From contig DAIRCJ010000002.1 in NCBI GenBank assembly GCA_036796755.1, positions 1 through 54,801 of the forward strand: DNA of 54,801 bases, read 5' to 3'. Of this stretch, positions 1-7,587 are shown piece after piece. The DNA comes from CALKMS01 sp036796755. Lineage in GTDB: Bacteria; Actinomycetota; Aquicultoria; SKW223; CALKMS01. The translations under genes were made by a program, and so were the position numbers. How positions within the stretch are numbered: the first letter of the stretch is position 1; every line of letters starts with the position of its first letter. The notes beneath the pieces are model-generated. The model did not search any database. It was not told the origin of the DNA and saw only the letters and a list, made by a program, of their open reading frames with translations.

Positions 1-117
1 CGCTTTTTTACTCTCCCTTACTTTTTCCCTCAGGTTTTTCTTTACCTGTGAAAAGGAGGGATAAATCTCCTTCAATCTCCCTTTAAATTAAAGGTCAAGG
101 TAAAAGATTGAAGTTGC
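1..117. other. Non-coding window edge
   Basis: No gene is visible. The stretch lies downstream of the minus-strand gene that ends at 118. Positions 32-49 can fold as CAGGT/ACCTG around a T-rich loop, with weaker outer pairing of CCCT at 28-31 to AGGG near 57-60. The helix is imperfect and is not followed by a clear T-run on either strand, so I do not call a terminator. Confidence 0.4.
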
Positions 118-765
118 TCAAGGCGTGTACTGCTCTTCTATTCTGGTGACAATGTTTCGGGAATTTAGATAAACCCAGCAAAGTCTGGTGGGTGGGCTTA
201 AGGAAGGCCCGATAGACCTGGTAAACTCAGACCAGCTTACCTTTCGAGTATTAGGAATATCTTCAGAAGTTTTGATAATTTTAATCACGGCTGAAGAAGA
301 AACTTCCAGAGTTCGAATGCGGGAAGAAACATTGCGAATATAAATGTCATTGGGGACAGAAGTCTCATCGGGAGTTATATAACCATCCTCCCGAGCAGCT
401 ATGACTGCTGCCTCACCAGTAAACCACTGAATATAATCTATTTTGATGTATCGTTTTCTGCCGACAGTGTAGGCTCGGGAAATTATTCCAATTTGTTTGG
501 TCACTCTGGTTGAGGACGCTTTATCCTCTGAAGTTTCACTTTCCGTTTTTTCGCTTTCGGTGGCTTCGGCGGAAAGTTTAGCCAGTTCTTCCCGGGAAGC
601 TTTTAAATCATCCTTTGTTAGGTTTAGCTCTTTCTCCAGCTGAGAAACTTTTTGCTTTAAAGTCTCGATTTGACTTTTGAAAACATTTTCCCGGGCGGGC
701 AGGGCCAGGAAAAAAGAGTAAGCCGAAGCAATAACTGCCCCCAGTAAGAAGAAGGAGATGACCAA
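118..765 (-). CDS. Membrane-anchored coiled-coil protein of unknown function
   Basis: I do not recognise the family. A hydrophobic N-terminal segment (about residues 2-22) is followed by a heptad-like, charged coiled coil (about 30-70), a Glu/Ser/Thr-rich linker (70-88) and a globular C-terminal domain of about 125 residues rich in beta-forming stretches. This suggests a single-pass anchor presenting a soluble domain outside the membrane. The start is TTG at 765. A G-rich stretch lies about 26 bases upstream, too far for a good ribosome site, so the start is uncertain. It follows the 884-1630 membrane protein on the same strand after a 118-base gap and may be co-transcribed with it. No catalytic motif is visible. 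Confidence 0.6.
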   Translation of the reverse strand: MVISFFLLGAVIASAYSFFLALPARENVFKSQIETLKQKVSQLEKELNLTKDDLKASREELAKLSAEATESEKTESETSEDKASSTRVTKQIGIISRAYTVGRKRYIKIDYIQWFTGEAAVIAAREDGYITPDETSVPNDIYIRNVSSRIRTLEVSSSAVIKIIKTSEDIPNTRKVSWSEFTRSIGPSLSPPTRLCWVYLNSRNIVTRIEEQYTP

Positions 766-883
766 TATAATTTCTTTCTTTCCCAGCTTTCCCCCTTATT
801 AAATTTGCTTATTTATCCCTTAATGTTAAACCTAAAGCAAGCTTTAGTCAAAAAATCTAAAAAGGCCTGGTTTTCTTTAAAGG

Positions 884-1630
884 TTAGAGCTGGCGGACTA
901 CAGGAGAAGAGTCCGGGAGAAAGGGATTTGTTCGCACTATCAGAGAGAAAAGGAAGGGATAGGTTTGAGAAAGGTGTTTGGTGTAGTCAAGCCATTCAGC
1001 AAGAAGTAAAACATAAGCCCGCTCCAGGTCCTTAGAGAGATGCTCATAATCTGAAGGAGGAAGGTTGCTTAGGCTTGGGCGAGCAGCCAATTCTTCGGTT
1101 AAATGGAAAACTGCCCATAAAAGGTTGGTAAAAGATTCGTGCTCTAAAAGGTTGGGGTTTTCCAGAAGTCTTAAGAGGAACTCCCTTTTACTGACTAAAA
1201 AATCAGCTAAGTCTTTTAGGTTGCCAGAAAGGGCAGAGACTTTAAAATCGAGGCTGCTTAAAGCCTTTTTGGCTTCCAGGAAATTTTTTTCCTTCCAGGA
1301 AGAAGAAAGGAGAAGGCTGGAGCGGACTCTCTCAAAGTTCTGGTCAAAGGCGCTTATTTTTTTGATAAGTTCCTTACCTACCTCACTAAAGAAAGCTCCA
1401 ATAACCATATTCATCTTGCTCAACAAGGCTTGCTTTTCTCGGTAGGAAAGAAGTTCATGAAGAACAATGGTTACCAGAAGAACTTCAACAGGCAGAAAAG
1501 CAAGGTCTCCAAGAAGGTAAATAAAGATGTGCCTCAGGTCTTTAAAAATAAAATAATGGGCAAGGTAAAGCAAAAAAGAAGCGAGAACCAAACTCAAAGC
1601 CAGGGCTACTTGCCAGCTAAACTTTCTCAC
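884..1630 (-). CDS. Conserved membrane protein, unknown function
   Basis: 248 residues. Two hydrophobic helices near the N-terminus (about 8-28 and 36-60) are followed by a mostly helical cytosolic region. The segment after helix 2 (LLSYREKQ, then KMNMVIGAFFSEVG at about 72-85) matches my memory of an uncharacterised family seen in anaerobic bacteria. No enzyme motif is apparent. The start is GTG at 1630. An AAGGG lies 11 bases upstream, but a promoter-like pair (TTTACA, 18 bases, GATAAT) ends only 6 bases before the GTG, so translation may be leaderless. The downstream gene at 118-765 is another membrane hypothetical, so the two may form a unit. Confidence 0.65.
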   Translation of the reverse strand: MRKFSWQVALALSLVLASFLLYLAHYFIFKDLRHIFIYLLGDLAFLPVEVLLVTIVLHELLSYREKQALLSKMNMVIGAFFSEVGKELIKKISAFDQNFERVRSSLLLSSSWKEKNFLEAKKALSSLDFKVSALSGNLKDLADFLVSKREFLLRLLENPNLLEHESFTNLLWAVFHLTEELAARPSLSNLPPSDYEHLSKDLERAYVLLLAEWLDYTKHLSQTYPFLFSLIVRTNPFLPDSSPVVRQL

Positions 1631-1636
1631 AAAATT

Positions 1637-1666
1637 ATTATCCCTTAAAGTCTTGGATTTTGTAAA
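1637..1666 (-). promoter_or_regulatory. Promoter abutting a start codon
   Basis: On the minus strand, TTTACA (1661-1666), an 18-base spacer and GATAAT (1637-1642) precede the GTG start at 1630 by 6 bases. The expected transcription start would fall at or next to the start codon. This is one of several such arrangements in the window. Confidence 0.45.
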
Positions 1667-1762
1667 ATTGATTTTGTTTCCTTAAAAAAGTGTTTTTCTG
1701 GCTTTTTAATGGGGGATTCTTTAAAGGAGAAAAAGTTTTTAAAAAAGGCTATTGTTTAGAAT

Positions 1763-3328
1763 TCATTTGGACAGTTTAGCCAGGTGAGCGCGGTAGTAAC
1801 CGCCTTTTCCTTTTTGAAACTCTTCATAAGGGGGAATTTCATAAAGTCTTAAAGTGCCGTCAAGGAAGTCGGAAAAGATGAGAAGTTTTCCATCAGGAGA
1901 AACATCGAGGGCGGTACACTGATTTCCGCCAACAACGGCATCAACTGGCTTTCCAGTTTGAGTATCAAAGACCAGAACCGAACCCCACTCGGGTCCGGGA
2001 AGATAATAGGACTTCGGATTGTTGGCCCCCCGGCAGGAAACAAAGAGGAGCTTTCCGTCGGGGGTTAAGTCAATGGTGTTTGGTTTGTGGTCGGTTCGGG
2101 CAAACTTTTCCACCTTATTGCTGTCAAGATATACTTTCCAGATACAATCCTGACCAAGATCGGAAGCGAAAAGGATTTTTCTTTTTGGGGCAGCTACCAG
2201 GTGACGAACTGCTTCTCCCTGGTTGAAGATGACTTTTCCTTTGCCGTTGGAAAGATTGATTAAGTCAATTTCTCCCTTTCCAAAACCGGCTACATAAAGA
2301 AATTTGCCGTCGGGAGTGGGGAAAAGGCCGCGCGGTGTTTTTACGGTGGGAAGGCGGCGACGAAGCTTACCCGAATTGAGGTCAATTTCCGAAACATCAT
2401 TTCCCGACCAGTTGGAGACAAAAAGGGTTTTTTCGTCTTTAGAAAGGGCAACCACTTTGCTCCAGGCGCTTCCGGTTTTAAAAGTCCTTAAGATTTGGCG
2501 TTTTCTGGTCTCAACTTCATAAACCTGAGCGGTTTCCATCTGGCTGATATAAGCCTTGCTTCCGTCGGAAAGAAAGGTTATTTCTACCGCTCCCGACTTT
2601 CCCAGATAGATGTCGGCAAGTTTTTTCCCGCTTAAAGGTTCAAAAACTCTTACTGCCGGGCGGTTTCCCAGAAGGGTAACCCAGACCTCTTTTCTGCCGG
2701 GGGCGAAAGCAACCCCTTTTGGGGAACCACCGCACTTAAAAATGTTTAAGCAGTGAAGAATCTGGCCTTCCGGGTCAAGAAAAAAAGAAAGGGAAGTGTT
2801 TTCTTCCAGAAAAAAAGATTTTTTAATTGTATTGAAACCTTTCTTGCTTATTTCCAGCTTAACTTTTCCTGCCGGTAGGCTTTTGACAAAAGGGCTTTGA
2901 CCTGAGTTAACCTTGCCCTTTTCTGTTTTAACCTTTATAGTGGCTCCCGGGGGGTGGGTAAGAACTTTCAGGCTCCAGCTCCGGGGTTTGAGAAAAATTT
3001 TCAGGCTCAGTTTTTGTCCTCGGTTAAGTTCAATTTCCTTGCTGTAAGGCAAAAAACCTTTTCGAGTGAGTTCCAGCTTGTATTTTCCCGGCTCGATTTT
3101 TTCAAGGTAGAGCTTTCCTTGAGAGGTAGGGTGAGAAGCAAGTTTTATAAGAGCGTCTGACGGAAAGACTTGTACTTTTAGGGAAGCGGGAAAAGGATAG
3201 AAGTAAAGAGTTAAAAGAGTCAGGAAAAAAAGGAAAAAGAAGGTTAGAAGAAAAAGCCTTTTTCGTCTTCTTCTCCGGAAGTAAGCCTTCCTTTTTTCCC
3301 GTATAATCAGTCTTTCCTCAAAGCCCAT
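1763..3328 (-). CDS. PEGA-domain / YVTN-type beta-propeller membrane protein
   Basis: 521 residues. A very basic N-terminus (Arg/Lys-rich, 10-24) precedes one transmembrane helix (about 25-46), so the bulk should lie outside. Two PEGA repeats follow (about 49-113 and 117-187), each with the PxGA/PSDA-type turn and the phrase 'PGKYKLEL' or 'AGKVKLEI'. From about 195 to 510 come repeated blades of the YVTN/40-residue propeller type ('PDGKFLYVAG', 'PDGKLLFVSC', 'PDGKLLIFSD'). PEGA domains are linked to surface layers and wall binding; propellers bind ligands or proteins. No enzymatic residue is identifiable. The start ATG has AGGAAAG upstream. It lies just downstream of the Hrb-like gene, separated by a 13-bp hairpin. 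Confidence 0.8.
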   Translation of the reverse strand: MGFEERLIIREKRKAYFRRRRRKRLFLLTFFFLFFLTLLTLYFYPFPASLKVQVFPSDALIKLASHPTSQGKLYLEKIEPGKYKLELTRKGFLPYSKEIELNRGQKLSLKIFLKPRSWSLKVLTHPPGATIKVKTEKGKVNSGQSPFVKSLPAGKVKLEISKKGFNTIKKSFFLEENTSLSFFLDPEGQILHCLNIFKCGGSPKGVAFAPGRKEVWVTLLGNRPAVRVFEPLSGKKLADIYLGKSGAVEITFLSDGSKAYISQMETAQVYEVETRKRQILRTFKTGSAWSKVVALSKDEKTLFVSNWSGNDVSEIDLNSGKLRRRLPTVKTPRGLFPTPDGKFLYVAGFGKGEIDLINLSNGKGKVIFNQGEAVRHLVAAPKRKILFASDLGQDCIWKVYLDSNKVEKFARTDHKPNTIDLTPDGKLLFVSCRGANNPKSYYLPGPEWGSVLVFDTQTGKPVDAVVGGNQCTALDVSPDGKLLIFSDFLDGTLRLYEIPPYEEFQKGKGGYYRAHLAKLSK

Positions 3329-3348
3329 ACTTTTCTTTCCTGTTTGGG

Positions 3349-3388
3349 AATACTTTAGAAAACTTTCCCTGCTGCTTTCTAAAGTATT
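3349..3388. repeat. 13-bp perfect inverted repeat overlapping the hrb stop codon
   Basis: The left arm 3349-3361 and right arm 3376-3388 are perfectly complementary around a 14-base loop. The run of seven T (3387-3393) is on the plus strand, where no gene ends. On the minus strand the arm contains the last codons and stop of the Hrb-like gene and is not followed by a U-run. It could be a 3'-end stabilising hairpin, or a terminator for antisense transcripts from the plus strand. Confidence 0.6.
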
Positions 3389-4059
3389 TTTTTAAACTGG
3401 TTCTTGCGCGCTCCGCAAACCGGACACACCCAGCTTTCCGGAAGGTCCTCAAAAGCTGTCCCTGGCTTTACCCCTGAAACCGGGTCGCCAGTCTTCGGAT
3501 CATAAACATAGCCACAAACAGTGCAAACATACTTGCCAGAATCCTTTTCCCTCGCTGATTTCTGATAGAGGGGTGAGGCTTTGGGAGTAAAACCTTTTTT
3601 GACCAGGTGGTAATAGGCATAAGTCAGCGGTTCTTTATCTTCCAGGTTTTCCGCCTCTACTATCTCGCCCACAAAGAGGGTGTGAGTTCCCAGGTCTATT
3701 TCTTTTCTAATTTGAGCTTCCAGATAGGCAACGGTGTGATCTTCTAAAACCGGGGCGCCGATTTTGCCGATTTTAAAATTTACGGAGGTGAATTTTTCTA
3801 CTTCTCTTCCCGATTTAAACCCGAAAAGCCCGATTAGCTCCATCGGTGTGTCAATTGCCAGAATGGATACACTAAAAACTTGGCTTTCTTTCAGGCAGTC
3901 ATAAGTAAAGTTGTTTTTGTTTATGCTTACGCCAACGGCTAAAGGCTCGGCGGTAAGCTGGAAGACAGTGTTAGCTATCTGGCCGTTTAATTTTTCTCCC
4001 TTTTTAGAACTCACCACATAAAGACCATAACTGATTTTATAAAGAGCGCTTAAGTCCAT
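3379..4059 (-). CDS. hrb: Flavin reductase-rubredoxin fusion (Hrb-like)
   Basis: 226 residues. Residues 1-165 form an FMN-binding split-barrel flavin-reductase domain ('MDLSALYKISYGLYVV', 'NTVFQLTAEPLAVGVSINK'). Residues 176-226 are a rubredoxin with iron ligands C179, C182, C212 and C215 and the usual GYVYDP and WVCPVCG phrases. The same architecture defines the high-molecular-weight rubredoxin of acetogens such as Moorella, which passes electrons to the flavodiiron protein FprA for removal of oxygen or nitric oxide. The product is cytosolic. A strong AAGGGGAAC ribosome site supports the ATG. No fprA is seen nearby, so the partner is elsewhere. Function as an oxidative-stress electron carrier is inferred from the family. 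Confidence 0.9.
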   Translation of the reverse strand: MDLSALYKISYGLYVVSSKKGEKLNGQIANTVFQLTAEPLAVGVSINKNNFTYDCLKESQVFSVSILAIDTPMELIGLFGFKSGREVEKFTSVNFKIGKIGAPVLEDHTVAYLEAQIRKEIDLGTHTLFVGEIVEAENLEDKEPLTYAYYHLVKKGFTPKASPLYQKSAREKDSGKYVCTVCGYVYDPKTGDPVSGVKPGTAFEDLPESWVCPVCGARKNQFKKIL

Positions 4060-4224
4060 AATGTTCCCCTTTATATTTTAAAAATTTACCTTTAATTTAG
4101 TTTTTAAAAGCTTTTATTTCAAGTTGTCCTTTTTGTTCTTGATTACCTGGTTTTGAGGGCAAGAGATGGGGTTTAAAGCGATTGGCGGTTTTAAAAGGGC
4201 GATTTTGTGATTGAAAAGGGAGAG

Positions 4225-5247
4225 TTAAAAGTTGAAGACTTTCTGGATTTCATTTAAAACTTCTTCTAGGGGTGGAGCCTCAAACCATTTTCTTTCGGTA
4301 AGCTCGTTACAGAAAGACTGATAAAGCTGGGAAATCAAAAGGCTTAGCTGGGGAGGCAAAGGTGGTGGAGAAGAAACCAGACTTTTCCAGTTGAGACGCT
4401 CTTTTCTTTTGGCTTCTTCTACCTCTTTATACCAGAGAGTTTGACGGTAAAAAATTCGAGCTAGTTCCTTGCTGACTGGCATTCCTTGATAGCTAAAGCG
4501 GCACTCATCAGGAGTTCCCAGAACATCGACGACCATCAGGTTGCGTTTTTCATCCAGAGCCATTTCCACTTTGCCATCTTCGTTAACCATTCCCAGGCGG
4601 TTGACTTCGGTAGTTATTAGCTTTTCAATTATAGAAACTAAGCGGCGAAGTTCTTTTATTTCTTCAAGCTTTAAACCAGCAATTTTTTGGGCTTCTTCCC
4701 AGCTCAGATAGCGGTCGGTAATCTCCAGTTTGGTGGAAAGGTCAAGAAAAGGCGGGTCAATTTTTTGCCCGGGCCGAGGTTCTTCTTTTAAGCCAAGGTC
4801 TTTAGTTTTTAAGCTGCCTTCTTTTAATCTTTTAAAAACACTTGAGCCCTCGGGTAAAGTATTGCGATAGATTATTTCCAGGGGCAAGAGGAAGTTTCCC
4901 GACTGGCTTTTATAATCAGAGTAGTCATATTTTCCCTCTTTTATTTGCGGTTCAAGAACCCGAACCAGTTTTACTTCCATAGTTTCAACTGGACTTTCAA
5001 GCTCTGAAATTTTCTTCAGCTTTTGATTTTCTACCAGCCCGAGATAGTGGGTTTTGACTCCCATTGACTCAAGTTTTTCAAAAAAGTAAGCCCCGATTAG
5101 ACAGAGAGATTTTCCTTTGTTCCTCAGGTGATCAGGCATTTCTCCCCAGTCAAAAACTGAGTAGCGGTCGGAAAAAACAAATCTTCCCCGTCCCAACCTC
5201 TCTTCAGTTGGGCTTTCCAGCACTATAAGATCTTTTACACTTCCCAA
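4225..5247 (-). CDS. purC: SAICAR synthetase, long form
   Basis: Ligates aspartate to CAIR using ATP in de novo purine synthesis. The 340 residues exceed the usual 235-250 bacterial form and resemble the long variant seen in archaea and some bacteria. Recognisable family phrases are FSDRYSVFDW (25-34), LPLEIIYRN (substrate-binding region, about 127), KLEITDRYLS (about 174) and DVLGTPDECRF (about 242). The start is TTG with AGGAAGG five bases upstream. It is on the opposite strand from, and 10 kb away from, the purM-purH cluster. The methyltransferase gene lies 68 bases upstream on the same strand. Confidence 0.88.
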   Translation of the reverse strand: MGSVKDLIVLESPTEERLGRGRFVFSDRYSVFDWGEMPDHLRNKGKSLCLIGAYFFEKLESMGVKTHYLGLVENQKLKKISELESPVETMEVKLVRVLEPQIKEGKYDYSDYKSQSGNFLLPLEIIYRNTLPEGSSVFKRLKEGSLKTKDLGLKEEPRPGQKIDPPFLDLSTKLEITDRYLSWEEAQKIAGLKLEEIKELRRLVSIIEKLITTEVNRLGMVNEDGKVEMALDEKRNLMVVDVLGTPDECRFSYQGMPVSKELARIFYRQTLWYKEVEEAKRKERLNWKSLVSSPPPLPPQLSLLISQLYQSFCNELTERKWFEAPPLEEVLNEIQKVFNF

Positions 5248-5315
5248 AATAACCTTCCTGAAAATAGTTTTAGAGTTTTAGCTGGTTTAAGCAAGCTTTT
5301 TAAATTTTATTCTTT

Positions 5316-5963
5316 TTAACTCTTTTGATAAAGAACCATTCTTACCAGGCCAGACAAAAGAAATCTCTCTTTTTTTAGCTTAAAGGGAAAATTCTCAATG
5401 AGCTGCGGTAAACTTTTGCGGGCAAAACTTAAAGCCTCATCGTTTTCAATGAGTTGAAGAAGAAAAAATAGAATCTTTCCGATTTTGCTTTGAGGAAAAG
5501 AGAAGTCAACGAGCAGAAGTAAACCTTGCTTTTTTAAAACCCGCAGAACTTCTTTTAGGGCCTCAATTCTTTTTTCTTTTTCCAGTTCATGCAAAGTGAA
5601 TACCAGCAGAGCAAGGTCAACTGTCTGGCTTTCCAGGGGAAGAGAGGAAGCATCAGCATTAAAAAAAGCCACCCGGGAGGCAAATTTTTTCTTTTTGGCA
5701 TAGTCTATCATTGCCCGAGAAGAATCAACTCCCAGGAGTTCAAATTTGCCGGGGAAAGCCTGGTCAATGGCCAAAAGGTTGGAAGCAGTCCCGCTTCCAA
5801 TTTCCAGAATTTTTGCCTGGGGCCAAAGACACTCGGTTGAAATAAAAGAAACGACTGCTTTTCTGAGCTTTCTTTCTCCGCCAAAAGGGAAAAGAAGAAT
5901 TTTTAAAGCCTGGTCATAGTAGGGAGCCAGTTTTTCAAAGTCGTGGCCTGAAGAACTTTTCAT
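5316..5963 (-). CDS. Class I SAM-dependent methyltransferase
   Basis: 215 residues with the UbiE/Methyltransf_11 layout: motif I ILEIGSGTASNLLAI (about 52-66), the acidic end of beta-2 in LLGVDSSRAMI, motif II FFNADASSLPL, and LALLVFTLHELEKEKR followed by EVLRVLKKQGLLLLVDFS. The C-terminal helical part carries no transmembrane segment. The substrate cannot be told from sequence. It is located directly upstream of purC, but nothing ties it to purine synthesis. No strong ribosome site precedes the ATG. Confidence 0.82.
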   Translation of the reverse strand: MKSSSGHDFEKLAPYYDQALKILLFPFGGERKLRKAVVSFISTECLWPQAKILEIGSGTASNLLAIDQAFPGKFELLGVDSSRAMIDYAKKKKFASRVAFFNADASSLPLESQTVDLALLVFTLHELEKEKRIEALKEVLRVLKKQGLLLLVDFSFPQSKIGKILFFLLQLIENDEALSFARKSLPQLIENFPFKLKKERFLLSGLVRMVLYQKS

Positions 5964-6019
5964 AGTGGGATTTTCCAGAAGAAATAAGTAAAGTTCATTA
6001 GCTCTACCTCAAAACGCCT

Positions 6020-7300
6020 TTAATTTTCAAGGTGGGGAGGGAAAATTATCAAATAGATGGAAAGAGCAAGGGGAACAAGTGCTCCAACTATCATTGCTGT
6101 CGGGGCACTGAAATAGTGAGCCAAGCTGCCAGCCATTAAACTTCCCACCGGGGTGAGGCCCATAAACATCCAGACGAAGAAAGACATAATCCTTCCTCTT
6201 ATCTCTGGGGGAACGATTGTCTGGATTGAAGTGTTTAAAGTGGAGTTTACGGTAAGGAAAGTTAAGCCGGCAACGACCAGGAAGAAAGCAGAAAGGAGAT
6301 AGTTTTTGGATAAAGCAAAACCAATAAGGGAAAGAGAGTAAAAAAGCATTCCCGACTTAATCAGAGTCGATTTTCTCACTGAATAGGCAATATAGGCAAC
6401 GGTTAAAGAGCCAATAAGGGCTCCGGCTCCGTTGAAGCCCATTAAGGTTCCGTAGGTGGTGGAGGTCCCTTTCAAAATACTTCCGGCGAAGACAGGCATC
6501 AGAACGGTTAGAAAAGACAGACCAAAAAGGCTCATAATTCCTACTCCCAGGAGGAGATAAAGAACCAGGCGATTTTCAAAAGCGTAAATCAGACCTTCTT
6601 TAAAATCTTCCAGGCCGGAACTTTTTTCTTTCTTTTTCTGATAAGTGTGGGTGATAAAGACCAGAGCAATAATTACAGCTAGAAAACTTGCTCCGTTTAA
6701 ATAAAAGCAGAAAGCCATTCCAAAAGTAGCAATAGCCCAGCCAGCAAGGGAGGGCCCAAGGAGGCGGGCGGCATGAAACTGAGCAGAGTTTAAAGCTATG
6801 GCGTTTAAGAGGTCTTTCCCAGAAACGATTTCCGAGATAAAAGCCTGCCAGGCAGGAAAGCTAAAAGCTGAGGTGATCCCAGTTAAGAAAGCCAGAACTA
6901 GCAAGGAAAGGAAGGAATGTTTGTTGGTGGCTACCAGAACTCCAAGAAGAAAAGCCAGAATCATCGCTATTATCTGGGTGATGATGAGTAGTTTTTTCTT
7001 GCTCAGTCTATCAGCATATATTCCGGCTATAAAGGAGAGGAAAAAGACGGGAAGGGAAGCAGAAAAGTTTATCAGCCCGAGATATAAAGAAGAGTGGGTC
7101 ATTTGGTAAACTAACCAGGAGAGGGCAACTGTTTGAAGCCAGGTTCCAATATTGGAAAGCCAGGCACCAAAAAAGAAGAAGCGAAAGTTACGGTGGCGAA
7201 AAGAAGCAAAGGTACGGCTTAAGGGAGTAGGTTTTTTTTCTGGAGCAGAAGAGATTACTTCCGCTTCAATCTGTTCAATTTCTTTTTTCTTACTGGCCAT
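6020..7300 (-). CDS. MFS transporter (EntS/DUF894-type)
   Basis: 426 residues. A cytosolic leader of about 30 residues, Lys/Glu-rich, is followed by about 12 hydrophobic helices. The typical opening of this MFS subgroup is visible (FRHRNFRFFFFGAWLSNIGTWLQTVALSWLVYQ, read in pieces), plus the loop-2 signature AGIYADRLSKKKLL and the second-half loop PPEIRGRIMSFF. Relatives export siderophores, macrolides or other small molecules; the substrate here is unknown. A second, related MFS gene sits at 53127. The ATG has no ribosome site and lies 9 bases below a good -10 box. Confidence 0.85.
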   Translation of the reverse strand: MASKKKEIEQIEAEVISSAPEKKPTPLSRTFASFRHRNFRFFFFGAWLSNIGTWLQTVALSWLVYQMTHSSLYLGLINFSASLPVFFLSFIAGIYADRLSKKKLLIITQIIAMILAFLLGVLVATNKHSFLSLLVLAFLTGITSAFSFPAWQAFISEIVSGKDLLNAIALNSAQFHAARLLGPSLAGWAIATFGMAFCFYLNGASFLAVIIALVFITHTYQKKKEKSSGLEDFKEGLIYAFENRLVLYLLLGVGIMSLFGLSFLTVLMPVFAGSILKGTSTTYGTLMGFNGAGALIGSLTVAYIAYSVRKSTLIKSGMLFYSLSLIGFALSKNYLLSAFFLVVAGLTFLTVNSTLNTSIQTIVPPEIRGRIMSFFVWMFMGLTPVGSLMAGSLAHYFSAPTAMIVGALVPLALSIYLIIFPPHLEN

Positions 7301-7309
7301 AGGTTAGTT

Positions 7310-7339
7310 ATGATAGTCTAATTTTTGGAATTTTACCAA
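7310..7339 (-). promoter_or_regulatory. Promoter of the MFS gene, leaderless geometry
   Basis: On the minus strand TTGGTA (7334-7339), an 18-base spacer and TATCAT (7310-7315) end nine bases before the ATG at 7300. The predicted start of transcription is only two or three bases upstream of the ATG, and no purine-rich ribosome site is present. Confidence 0.5.
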
Positions 7340-7587
7340 GTTGGGAATATTTAAACCTTTGGGATTGCTTTTTTGGAATAACCAAACTTAAATCTTCTCA
7401 ATTCCGTTTAAAAATTTAAGGGGGAAAAATTTACCTTCTTTACTTTCTAAGGCTCTCTTCAATTTCCCTTTTTTTACAAAGGGAGTTTGAGGGAAAATTT
7501 GAAAGCCTAAGAAAAATCAAGAAAAGGAATTTATTTAATCAGTTCAGAGCAGGGAATAGAGTCCGAATCTGAGAGGAAATCGAGAGC
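7316..7587. other. Intergenic region below the giant secreted protein
   Basis: About 270 bases hold the MFS promoter at one end and the 3' flank of the 7588-12282 gene. I see no gene, no clear intrinsic terminator and no repeat array. A partial hairpin (CCCTTT/AAAGGG near 7468-7484) is present but is not followed by a T-run on the minus strand. Confidence 0.4.

Noticed and set aside
805..1445. Long plus-strand frames opposite the 884-1630 membrane protein
   Set aside because: Highly basic, serine/lysine-rich composition and no start signals; they mirror the well-formed minus-strand gene.
7537..7587. Read-through of the TGA that ends the giant protein, giving 16 more codons to TAA, as a third selenoprotein or a frameshifted longer cytochrome
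   Set aside because: The extension has no CxxCH or redox motif next to the TGA, no SECIS-like hairpin, and neither frame yields a recognisable domain. A normal stop is simpler.
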